From NCBI GenBank assembly GCA_002691205.1, contig NZHD01000086.1, forward strand, positions 4,651-68,650: a stretch of DNA of 64,000 nucleotides, read 5' to 3'. The position numbers were made by a program, and so were the translations under genes. The notes under the pieces were generated by a model that did not search any database, had not been told where the DNA came from, and saw only the letters and a list, made by a program, of their open reading frames with translations. The stretch comes from Deltaproteobacteria bacterium (lineage in GTDB: Bacteria; Myxococcota_A; UBA9160; UBA4427). This document shows positions 1 through 7,044 of the stretch, piece after piece (positions within the stretch are counted from its first letter, which is position 1; every line of letters begins with the position of its first letter).

Positions 1-1008
1 GTGGACGCTTTGAGTTATTTGCCGGGTGTCAGTCTCGATCTTATTCGGAGCCTGCCAGGCTTGCCTGAGTCGGCAGGATCCGCATTTCGTCGCTTCATAA
101 GGAATCCTGGATACACAGAATTTGAATCGCTTGCACTGCGAGTCATTGAACATGTTTCGCCCACACGAGAGAGGCCTTCGATCACCGATCAGTTTCCGTC
201 GGGCATTTTTGAAAACAGTTCCTTGGAGCGATGGTTGCGAAAGAGCTTGGATCTGCTGGGCCTGCCAAATGACTTTGGCGCTTTCGGACGGCAAAGGGGA
301 AGCTCTCTCTATCTGAGTGCGTGCGAACTGGACACGGCGGAGCGAGTGATCTTCGGAGCGGATGAGAATTCGGAAGTGACGATTTCTCAGGCTGTTCAGG
401 CCTCTACGGCGCTGCCCATATTTTATAAACCGGCTCGCCTGAATGGGATCGACTACGTGGACGGAGGAGTGCGAAACACAGCCAATATTGATGTGGCCAT
501 CGAGAAAGGAGCCGATCTGATCATCTGTTATAATCCGTTTCGGCCCTTCTTGAATCGCGCTAATCCGGAGGTCAGAGACCCGGAGAGTTTTGCGAAGGGG
601 GCTCATCTCGCGGACCGAGGGTTAAAGCTCGTTCTGAATCAGACATTCCGAACTCTCCTTCATTCTCGGCTCCAGCTTGCTTTGCAACACTATGCTTCGG
701 ATCGCGGCTTTCAAGGCGATATTATTCTGTTGGAACCGGAAGAACACGACGCCGACTTTTTTGCCCTTAATCCCATGGCGTTCTGGCATAGGTCGGAGGC
801 CATGCAGAATGGTTTCGAATCCGTCCGTTCAACGGTTGAGGAAAACTTCGATGCGTTGGATGAAGTGCTTAGCCACCATGGTCTGAAGATGAGTCGAAAA
901 GTGGCCAGGGAGCAGGCTCGAATCCTGAGGGAAGAGCAGGGCTGGGCTTCACCGAGGCGCAGGCAGGTACGGAGGGAGGCCCCGTCGCTGCGTGCGGTGG
1001 GATCCTGA
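1..1008 (+). CDS. Patatin-like phospholipase, C-terminal part (5' end outside window)
   Basis: The visible 335 codons carry the second half of a patatin-type serine lipase: the catalytic Asp in a DGG motif (about residues 154-156, YVDGGVRNTANIDVAI) follows a stretch reading STALPIFYKPARLNG, as in patatin domains. The oxyanion Gly-rich motif and the GxSxG nucleophile, which should lie N-terminal, are not in the window, so the gene begins upstream and the GTG at base 1 is not a believable start. The family hydrolyses acyl chains from phospholipids or other lipids. The C-terminus is Arg-rich and probably unstructured. A weak hairpin follows the stop. Confidence 0.85.
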   Translation: MDALSYLPGVSLDLIRSLPGLPESAGSAFRRFIRNPGYTEFESLALRVIEHVSPTRERPSITDQFPSGIFENSSLERWLRKSLDLLGLPNDFGAFGRQRGSSLYLSACELDTAERVIFGADENSEVTISQAVQASTALPIFYKPARLNGIDYVDGGVRNTANIDVAIEKGADLIICYNPFRPFLNRANPEVRDPESFAKGAHLADRGLKLVLNQTFRTLLHSRLQLALQHYASDRGFQGDIILLEPEEHDADFFALNPMAFWHRSEAMQNGFESVRSTVEENFDALDEVLSHHGLKMSRKVAREQARILREEQGWASPRRRQVRREAPSLRAVGS

Positions 1009-1414
1009 GCCGTTGGCGTCAGGCCAATCACTCTGACTCTTGTCTGCTGGCTTGCGAAGGGCCCGTTTTTGAAGTACTTTCAAGGGCTATCTTAGGCGCC
1101 TCTATAAGCGAATTAGTTGATTTTCAGGATAATCATCTTAATTCCAGCCCAGTGACTCGGTGAGATTTTTTCAAATTCCAAGTCGACGGCGGGCAAATCG
1201 GAAAGAGCGGGCAGCCGAGTGGAGCAAGGTGGGGACGACGCGGTTGGCCTCCTTCCTGTCGAGCTTCGGATAAGCAGATGGGAAGTAAATCAGAATCCGA
1301 TAAGCCTAAGGGGCCTCTAGCCGCTTTCAGGCGAGGGAATCCGCGGGATCTCTGAAGAATAAGTCGGTGGGTCGAGGTCATGAGCCTCTAGAAGAACGGG
1401 ATAGCGAGCCTCGA
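1009..1414. other. Gene-free stretch between patatin and NRDE genes
   Basis: This 406-base stretch has no ORF that looks coding on either strand. It holds a weak hairpin just after the patatin gene (1061-1087). A promoter for the next gene is presumably here, but no clear -35/-10 pair stands out. Confidence 0.5.
1061..1087 (+). terminator. Possible weak terminator hairpin after the patatin gene
   Basis: GCCC pairs with GGGC and, inside a four-base bulge, TTGAA pairs with TTCAA. No U-tract follows, so termination is uncertain. Confidence 0.3.
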
Positions 1415-2227
1415 ATGTGCACTCTGATCGCAATTTATAGGCAAGTTCCGGACCGTTGGCTTGTGGTCGCTGCGAACCGAGATGAGTATCTGGATCGTCC
1501 TGCGGAAGGGCCGGCCATTCGCTCGTCCGCTTCGGGCCGAGTTCTTTCGCCACTCGATGTGAAGGCTGGAGGAACTTGGATCGGAATGAATCAGTCGGGT
1601 GTTTTTTGTGCGCTGACGAATTTGTCCGGTTCTCAAAATGAGTCAGACCGCCTCTCGCGTGGGGAGGTCGTCACGAACTGTTTGAGTGCCCCTCATGCAG
1701 TCGATGCCGCTGAATGGCTTAAGGCTCTTCCTGCGGAGCAATACAACTCATTTAATTGTTTTGTGTGTGATCAAGATAATGCGTTTCTGGCGGTCTATTC
1801 AGACGAGTGCCACGTTCAGGAACTGGGGCCAGGTGTGCATGTTGTGGGCAACTCGGATGGATTGGCCGCTCCTGTTCAGAAGGTTGCCCGTCTACGCGAT
1901 CGAGTTGAGGGCCTTACGGAAAGTCTTCCCGATGACCTACTGGGTCGACTGGGTGAGGTCTGTGGTGAGCACGGTGTCTCAAAAGTGGCGCTTGATGAAA
2001 CATGTGTTCATGTAGCCGACACTTACGGAACGCGCAGCTCATGGCTTCTTGAGCTAGACGATGAGTTTGGGAAAAATCATTTGGGAGGCAGTGCGGAGAG
2101 CAAGTTGTTTTACGCAGATGGGCCTCCTTGCGTGGCTCCATACAAAAATCTTTCACCTCTGTTGAAGGAGTTCGAGCAGATGCCGAACAGCCAGACGACG
2201 GAGTTTCTTACGAGGAATGCCAGTTGA
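1415..2227 (+). CDS. NRDE (TANGO2-like) family protein
   Basis: The 270-aa protein begins MCTLIA and carries the family signature AANRDE near residue 25, followed by GGTWIGMNQSGVFCALTN, which is typical of NRDE/TANGO2 proteins. The conserved Cys at position 2 would become N-terminal after Met removal, as in Ntn-type hydrolases, but the biochemical role of bacterial members is not settled. The ORF track starts 16 codons earlier; ATG 1415 is chosen because the conserved MC(T/S)L start of the family lies there. The stop overlaps a TTG start of the next gene (TTGA), suggesting translational coupling. Confidence 0.85.
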   Translation: MCTLIAIYRQVPDRWLVVAANRDEYLDRPAEGPAIRSSASGRVLSPLDVKAGGTWIGMNQSGVFCALTNLSGSQNESDRLSRGEVVTNCLSAPHAVDAAEWLKALPAEQYNSFNCFVCDQDNAFLAVYSDECHVQELGPGVHVVGNSDGLAAPVQKVARLRDRVEGLTESLPDDLLGRLGEVCGEHGVSKVALDETCVHVADTYGTRSSWLLELDDEFGKNHLGGSAESKLFYADGPPCVAPYKNLSPLLKEFEQMPNSQTTEFLTRNAS

Positions 2228-2550
2228 GACGTATAGGTAGCAATATCAGGAAGAAGAACTCTGAAGAGCGTTCACATCGAGTCACTCAGAATATCATTGA
2301 GTACTCGACTGAAGAGGCCCCCAAAAATGATTACCCTCGGCGAATCGTTTCGCCTCCGACGCCGTCCTCGTGCTGCACGGATAAAAACCGAGTGAGCGTA
2401 GGCAGTGTGCGAGAGGTCGAGGGTTTCAAGTTCTGTTACAAGGTTTGTCAAGAATGCGGACACGCTGTGAAATACTTCTTCCCGGCCATCGAGTCGACGA
2501 GCGTTGCGACGAAGAAGTACCGCGAAAGTCAGCGCTACCTTCAGCAATAG
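2224..2550 (+). CDS. Small putative zinc-ribbon protein
   Basis: I do not recognise the family. The 108-aa product has a basic N-terminal half and a C-terminal Cys cluster: a CC pair, then FCYKVCQECGHAVKYFFP about 20 residues later, which resembles a zinc ribbon. The proposed TTG start at 2224 overlaps the stop of the NRDE gene. The longer ORF in the track starts inside that gene and is less likely. A rho-independent terminator sits 22 bases after the stop, which supports this being the last gene of a two-gene unit. It could be a DNA- or RNA-binding accessory protein, but nothing in the sequence proves this. Confidence 0.6.
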   Translation: MRRIGSNIRKKNSEERSHRVTQNIIEYSTEEAPKNDYPRRIVSPPTPSSCCTDKNRVSVGSVREVEGFKFCYKVCQECGHAVKYFFPAIESTSVATKKYRESQRYLQQ

Positions 2551-2572
2551 TCGAGCTGTGTTTAGAAGAACG

Positions 2573-2613
2573 GAAGGGCGGTCTTTTGAATGGGCCGCCC
2601 TTCTGTATTTTTA
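2573..2613 (+). terminator. Rho-independent terminator
   Basis: A perfect 9-bp GC-rich stem (GAAGGGCGG with CCGCCCTTC, 2573-2581 and 2595-2603) is followed by TGTATTTTTA. It closes the NRDE/zinc-ribbon unit. Confidence 0.85.
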
Positions 2614-2644
2614 GGTTTACCGTCGGGTCAATCGGATAGCGGTG

Positions 2645-4003
2645 ATGAAGAGGATTCAGACAGCGACCGAAGCGGGGGCGTGGCTAGAGGGTTTGATTAA
2701 TTTCGAACGTGATCCGGCTTTGAGCAATGATCGGCTCAACTTGGAGCCCATTCGAGGACTTCTCGATCGGGTTGATCGGCCAGAACGAGGTCTCTCAATC
2801 ATTCATATTGCAGGTTCCAAAGGCAAAGGCTCTACGAGTCTCTTTGCCGAGTCAATTTTGAGAGCCGGAGGCGAGCGTGTAGGTACTTTTACATCCCCTC
2901 ATTTGGAGCGCTGGACGGAGAGGTTTCGCATCAATGGCGAAGAGGTGGAAGGGGGTGAACTTGCGAAAGCGGTGGAGACTCTTAGACCTCATGTAGAGGC
3001 CATGCGCCAAGACCTTCCTTCGCGCGCGCCCACTTTCTTTGATGTAACGACGGCTGCAGCTCTCCTTTTGTTTTCGCGATTAGGTATGGATCGCGTGATT
3101 TTGGAAGTGGGTCTTGGGGGCCGCTTGGACTCGACGAATGTCGTCCAACCTGCGAGTACATGTGTGACTCAGATTGAGCTTGAGCACACAGATCGTTTGG
3201 GAAATACACTCGCAGCCATCGCTGGCGAGAAAGCAGGGATTCTCAAGCCCGGCGTTCCGGTCGTCATGGGACGCTTGAAGCCATCGGCTGCGAAGGTGGT
3301 GGTCGCTCGTGCAGAAGAGGTGGGCGCGCCTCTTCGTCGTTTTGGAAAAGATTTTAAAGTGGAGTCCCTTGAAATAGGGACGGAGGCGGCAGTTGATTGC
3401 CCAAAAGAAGCTCTGCAGGGCTTCCGGTATCATGACGGGGCAGGGCTCAAAGCATCCATGGGACTGTCGGTTTTAGGTGCCCACCAAATAGACAACGCGG
3501 TCCTGGCGATGGAAGTGGTCGCGAACCTCCCGGGTTGGAGTCGGTTGGCAGTGATTGAGGCTGCTCGGAGCGGCCTGATGGAGGCTCGCTTGCCCGGGCG
3601 CTTGGAGATCCTTGAGACGAAGCCTTTCGTTCTAGTGGATTCGGCGCATACGGAAGAATCCGCTCGGGCGTTGAGGCGAGTGCTTGATCAAGTCCGAGTT
3701 GGGCAAGAGCGTTTTGTCCTTTCCATGTCTCGGGATAAAGACGTAGAGGCCGTGCTGGCTCAGTTGATCTCGGGGAGCTCCGAAATCTGGTTAACCCGGG
3801 CGGACGCCCATCGTTCTCTCGACCCTCAATCCCTATCCCTCATCTGCGAACGCGTCGCGCCGGGGTGCCGAGTGACATGTGAGGAGAATCCCCGAGCGGC
3901 CTTAGCGGCGGCTCGTAATACATTGGGCCAGGAGGGGCTTCTTTGTTGTACGGGTTCGGTTTATCTGGCGGGTCTCGCACGAGGGATACTGGGCCGTGGA
4001 TAG
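2645..4003 (+). CDS. folC: Folylpolyglutamate synthase / dihydrofolate synthase
   Basis: This 452-aa Mur-ligase-fold enzyme adds glutamate to dihydropteroate or folates using ATP. The P-loop reads HIAGSKGKGSTS (about residues 55-66), followed by TFTSPHLERWTERFRING and ILEVGLGGRLDSTN, all diagnostic for FolC. The C-terminal ligase domain is present (DSAHTEESARALRRVL), and the length matches the family. A GTG codon at 2642 directly precedes ATG 2645; either could be used. It stands alone between a terminator and a long gene-free stretch, so it probably has its own promoter near 2620-2640. Confidence 0.93.
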   Translation: MKRIQTATEAGAWLEGLINFERDPALSNDRLNLEPIRGLLDRVDRPERGLSIIHIAGSKGKGSTSLFAESILRAGGERVGTFTSPHLERWTERFRINGEEVEGGELAKAVETLRPHVEAMRQDLPSRAPTFFDVTTAAALLLFSRLGMDRVILEVGLGGRLDSTNVVQPASTCVTQIELEHTDRLGNTLAAIAGEKAGILKPGVPVVMGRLKPSAAKVVVARAEEVGAPLRRFGKDFKVESLEIGTEAAVDCPKEALQGFRYHDGAGLKASMGLSVLGAHQIDNAVLAMEVVANLPGWSRLAVIEAARSGLMEARLPGRLEILETKPFVLVDSAHTEESARALRRVLDQVRVGQERFVLSMSRDKDVEAVLAQLISGSSEIWLTRADAHRSLDPQSLSLICERVAPGCRVTCEENPRAALAAARNTLGQEGLLCCTGSVYLAGLARGILGRG

Positions 4004-4128
4004 TCATCATTGAGCCCTCAGGCCGCCTTTTTGAGAAAGGTTCGGTCTGCCGCTTCATGCTCTTCGCGTGAATCGAACATGACGCGGAGCAACAAGTGAG
4101 AGGCCGATCGTCGATGACAGTGAAAAAC

Positions 4129-4186
4129 GCGCTCGAACCAGCTCCTCGCACACTAGGGCGAGGGGAGGGATGGCTGGCTCGAGCGC
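4129..4186 (+). ncRNA. Long compound hairpin, candidate structured RNA element
   Basis: The outer stem is GCGCTCGA (4129-4136) with TCGAGCGC (4179-4186), 8 bp perfect. After a 1x1 mismatch comes CCAGC (4138-4142) with GCTGG (4173-4177). Inside, CCTCGC (4144-4149) pairs with GCGAGG (4158-4163) around an 8-nt loop. That gives 19 Watson-Crick pairs in one arm. Transcription and strand are not proven. Confidence 0.5.
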
Positions 4187-4192
4187 AGAACA

Positions 4193-4225
4193 GGGAGGCG
4201 AACCCGCTCCTCGATGGAATCGCCC
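4193..4225 (+). ncRNA. Second stem-loop of the structured stretch
   Basis: GGCGA (4197-4201) pairs with TCGCC (4220-4224); the preceding G's can extend the stem past a bulged A. It directly follows the compound hairpin. Confidence 0.35.
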
Positions 4226-4236
4226 CATTCCTGAGC

Positions 4237-4292
4237 TTTAAAACCTTCAGACTCTCAGAACGGTCGATTTAGCAGGCGACTGAAGTTTTAAA
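4237..4292 (+). ncRNA. Third stem-loop of the structured stretch
   Basis: TTTAAAAC-C-TTCAG (4237-4250) pairs with CTGAA-GTTTTAAA (4280-4292): 13 pairs interrupted by one bulged C, with a 29-nt loop. Confidence 0.4.
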
Positions 4293-4568
4293 TTGAGTTT
4301 TATGTATTTTGAACTTGAATTGGACCCGAGTGCCCCGGGAAGGTCTCAAGTGCAGCATGTGTGAGGCATATTCACTGTGAGAGGCCCCACAAGGCTGGCT
4401 GAGAAAAGGCACTTGTCTATTTAGTGTGGAGGTAACCCTGGGTGCTATCTCTTGGATCCGGTTATGGAGAGATTTACCTTCTCGAGGCAGAAGACAAAGG
4501 ATTTTTGTATGGATTCGGATTCAAGACGGCCAGGTCGGCCAGGGGGAACGGGGAGATCCGAATCGCCT

Positions 4569-5261
4569 ATGGGCGAACTATTGCTCAAATCAGAAGCCTC
4601 AGGCTTGGCCGTATTTTGTGACTTTGACGGCACCTTGAGCGTGCAGGATGTGGGCAGTCAAATTGCTCAGATGTATCTCTCTAAACCTCGAGCGGAGCTC
4701 GGTGTTCTTTTTAAAGAAGGCCAAATAGATGCATGGGAGTATGCGGTGAAGCTTTTTGACGGGTTTCACTTTTCTTCTCAAGCGATTCATAATTTTCTTC
4801 AGAGCATTGATCTAGATCCAGGCGCTCGAGATTTGCTGGACTGGTGCGACAGCAGAGCGATCCCCTTCCAAATTCTTTCCGATGGCTTCGATTACAATTT
4901 GAACGAACTGCAAGTGATCCATGACATTCAATTTTCGTATCGAGCGAATCATTTACGGTTAGAAGGAGATATTTGGCGTCTCTCGCCAGGGGGAAGAAAT
5001 TCAGCGTGTTCATGTGGGACTGGGCTCTGTAAACGCACGCAGATCGAGACATATCGTCAAACAGCGCCCGAGGTGCTGTGTGTTCATATCGGCAACGGCC
5101 GAGTCTCCGACCTTTGCGGAGCCGAAGCGGCAGACGTGGCCTTTGCTAAGGAGACTCTGGCTGAGGCCCTTGCAGAACGAGAAATCGAATATTACACCTT
5201 TGAGACGCTTCACGATGTCATTTTGCATCTGCAGGCTTGGTACGACTCGCGAGTGCAATGA
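4569..5261 (+). CDS. HAD-IB phosphatase, MtnX-like
   Basis: The 230-aa protein starts with the HAD motif I CDFDGTLS (Asp nucleophile and Asp acid/base), has motif II in QILSDGFD and motif IV in GNGRVSDLCGAEAADVAFAK. A Cys cluster (SACSCGTGLCKR) before motif IV matches the MtnX/PHOSPHO subgroup, whose members act on small phosphorylated metabolites; MtnX itself works in methionine salvage. No other salvage gene is nearby, so the substrate is open. ATG 4569 is chosen because conservation begins a few residues later; upstream TTG 4452 and ATG 4509 would add a low-complexity basic leader. Confidence 0.75.
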   Translation: MGELLLKSEASGLAVFCDFDGTLSVQDVGSQIAQMYLSKPRAELGVLFKEGQIDAWEYAVKLFDGFHFSSQAIHNFLQSIDLDPGARDLLDWCDSRAIPFQILSDGFDYNLNELQVIHDIQFSYRANHLRLEGDIWRLSPGGRNSACSCGTGLCKRTQIETYRQTAPEVLCVHIGNGRVSDLCGAEAADVAFAKETLAEALAEREIEYYTFETLHDVILHLQAWYDSRVQ

Positions 5262-5311
5262 CGGGCCGAGGTCGAAGATCGGCGCTAGTTTGAGGCTCTT
5301 CGGAGAATAAG

Positions 5312-6682
5312 GTGAAAGTCAATAAACCCATGAATATTATCGTGGTCGGTTCGGGTCTGTCGGGACTTGTTGCGTCCATGCGTTTACAATCCGCCGGCCA
5401 CGAAGTCAGCCTGCTCGAAAAGAAAGATCGCGTGGGGGGGCAGCTCGTTTCTGATCGCGAAGAAGGTTTCTGTTTCAGCCACTCTCTACAAACCTTACAT
5501 ACGGGCAATCGATATATGCTCGGTTGGATTAAAGAACTGGGGTTGGCGGATTCTCTTTTGCCACTGAGGCCGCTTCAATTAGCTCAGATTCATAATGGTC
5601 ACCCAGTTGAGATTGAACCGCATCGTTTGCTGGGTGTAGCGAGCATTCCGGGCCTTCGTAAAACGGATGCGGGTCGCTTGGTGCGTTGGTCCAGATTAAT
5701 GGCTCGCTACGGACCTCTTCTTGACCCCACGCAGCCCGAATTGGCAGAATCTCTCGATTACCGAAGTGTTGCAGATTTTATTCGTCTCTATTTCGGAAAA
5801 ACTTCTTTGTCGCGCTGGGTCGCTCCAGAAGTTCAGTCCGCCTACTCAGGAAGTGCGGAATCCCTCTCGAGGGTAGCCGCTCTTTTGAATTGGGTCTCAA
5901 GAGGAGTAGGCAGAGCAAGAGCCTGCGTTCACGGTGTGCCCCGTGCCGGTATCGATCCGGCCCTTCATACGGCTGCGGAGAGGCTTTCGGTCCGTTACGG
6001 AGTAGAGGTGTCTCGTTTGGACGAGCTGCCAGGAGGTGGCTTTCGCGTGGAGTGCGAGGCACTTCAAGGCGGAAAGGGCTCTTTGGAGGCGGATGCGGTT
6101 GTCTTGGCAACATCAGCCGGGGAAGCCGCGGCACTGAGTTCATCCTGCATATCGCTGGCGGAAAGGGACTTTTTGACAGGCGTCAGAGAACGCCCATCAA
6201 CAACAGTGGCGATTGCATTGAATGAAGTCCCTTCGCGATTGGCCCGACTTATTCGAGTCCCGCGAGAGGCCTCTCTTTGTATTGAAGAGGTTCTCTTGGA
6301 GCCCGGGATGGAGGGCGGTCGAGCACCACAGGGCTGTGGCTTGGTGACTCTGAAAACGACTGAAGTCTTTGCAGAGGAGAACCGGAGGACCGATTTAGAT
6401 GTTCTTCAGAAGTCCATTTTGGCCGACTTTAATCGACTTTTCCCGGACCTAAGCAAAACCCTACGTCACACTTCGATCCAACGGCGCGACGCTGCAGTCC
6501 CAGCTTTTGATGTTGGCGCATATCGCTCCCTTGCGCGATTTCGGCGGGTGCAGGCTGATCAAAGAGCACTCGGGCGTCCGCTTTTTTTCGCAGGCGATTA
6601 TTTGATCTCGCCGGATGCGGAGGGTCGAGCTGTTGCAGGCTTTCGCGCGGCAGCGGATTTGCTGGATGATGCTGAAGCCTGA
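5312..6682 (+). CDS. FAD-dependent amine oxidase / protoporphyrinogen-oxidase-like protein
   Basis: The N-terminus has a dinucleotide-binding fold (IIVVGSGLSGLVASMRLQ) with LLEKKDRVGGQL after the second strand, the signature of the flavin amine oxidase, phytoene desaturase and HemY group. The C-terminus reads LFFAGDYLISPDAEGRAVAGFRAA, the usual FAD-closing motif. The length of 456 aa is normal. Members oxidise amines, carotenoids or protoporphyrinogen IX, and the sequence alone does not decide which. GTG 5312 has GGAG seven bases upstream; ATG 5330 is an alternative. It lies 50 bases after the phosphatase and may be cotranscribed. Confidence 0.8.
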   Translation: MKVNKPMNIIVVGSGLSGLVASMRLQSAGHEVSLLEKKDRVGGQLVSDREEGFCFSHSLQTLHTGNRYMLGWIKELGLADSLLPLRPLQLAQIHNGHPVEIEPHRLLGVASIPGLRKTDAGRLVRWSRLMARYGPLLDPTQPELAESLDYRSVADFIRLYFGKTSLSRWVAPEVQSAYSGSAESLSRVAALLNWVSRGVGRARACVHGVPRAGIDPALHTAAERLSVRYGVEVSRLDELPGGGFRVECEALQGGKGSLEADAVVLATSAGEAAALSSSCISLAERDFLTGVRERPSTTVAIALNEVPSRLARLIRVPREASLCIEEVLLEPGMEGGRAPQGCGLVTLKTTEVFAEENRRTDLDVLQKSILADFNRLFPDLSKTLRHTSIQRRDAAVPAFDVGAYRSLARFRRVQADQRALGRPLFFAGDYLISPDAEGRAVAGFRAAADLLDDAEA

Positions 6683-6714
6683 CCTGTGTTCATAGGCCTT
6701 TTCGGATTCTCCTC

Positions 6715-7017
6715 TTATGGTTCTTCTTCTTGACGGGCGGTTGAATGAGATGGCCCTATCCAGCCCGTGGCACGGGCTAGGCAGTAGAGGGTGATTCCTG
6801 CGGTCCCCCATTGAACCGAGTAAAGCAAACCGGCTTCCTCGGGTTTAGGAGCGACACCAAGGGCGAGGTACCCGAACAAAGAGCCGCTGGCCACGGTTGC
6901 CATCAACCAGGATTTGGGGCCGTGACACATGCGCTGAGCGAGGCCGGCTCCCAAAAAAAGGAGCGCCATAGAGATGGCTGCTCGCAATAGATAGCCTAGC
7001 CAGGTCGTCTCACTCAT
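6715..7017 (-). CDS. Small integral membrane protein, unknown function
   Basis: I do not recognise the family. The 100-aa product has about three hydrophobic segments (around residues 8-27, 37-55 and 65-82) and a short acidic C-terminal tail (TARQEEEP). GGAGAATC precedes the ATG. It lies 27 bases downstream of mutS2 on the same strand and is probably the last gene of that unit; a link to MutS2 function is not implied. Confidence 0.65.
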   Translation of the reverse strand: MSETTWLGYLLRAAISMALLFLGAGLAQRMCHGPKSWLMATVASGSLFGYLALGVAPKPEEAGLLYSVQWGTAGITLYCLARATGWIGPSHSTARQEEEP

Positions 7018-7044
7018 GATTCTCCGTTTCAGTTGGGAGTATGA

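Larger units (their letters stand above)
4004..4568. other. Gene-free, strongly structured stretch upstream of the phosphatase
   Basis: No convincing coding ORF lies in these 565 bases. Between 4129 and 4292 three inverted repeats follow one another, and a further 7-bp repeat (CAAGTGC 4347-4353 with GCACTTG 4409-4415) encloses the next segment. This density of stems suggests a structured RNA, either a long leader or a separate non-coding RNA. I recognise no known riboswitch or house-keeping RNA signature in it. Confidence 0.6.

Noticed and set aside
4060-4090. tRNA-like TTCGATTC on the minus strand
   Set aside because: The flanking five-base arms do not pair, and no acceptor or anticodon stem could be drawn.
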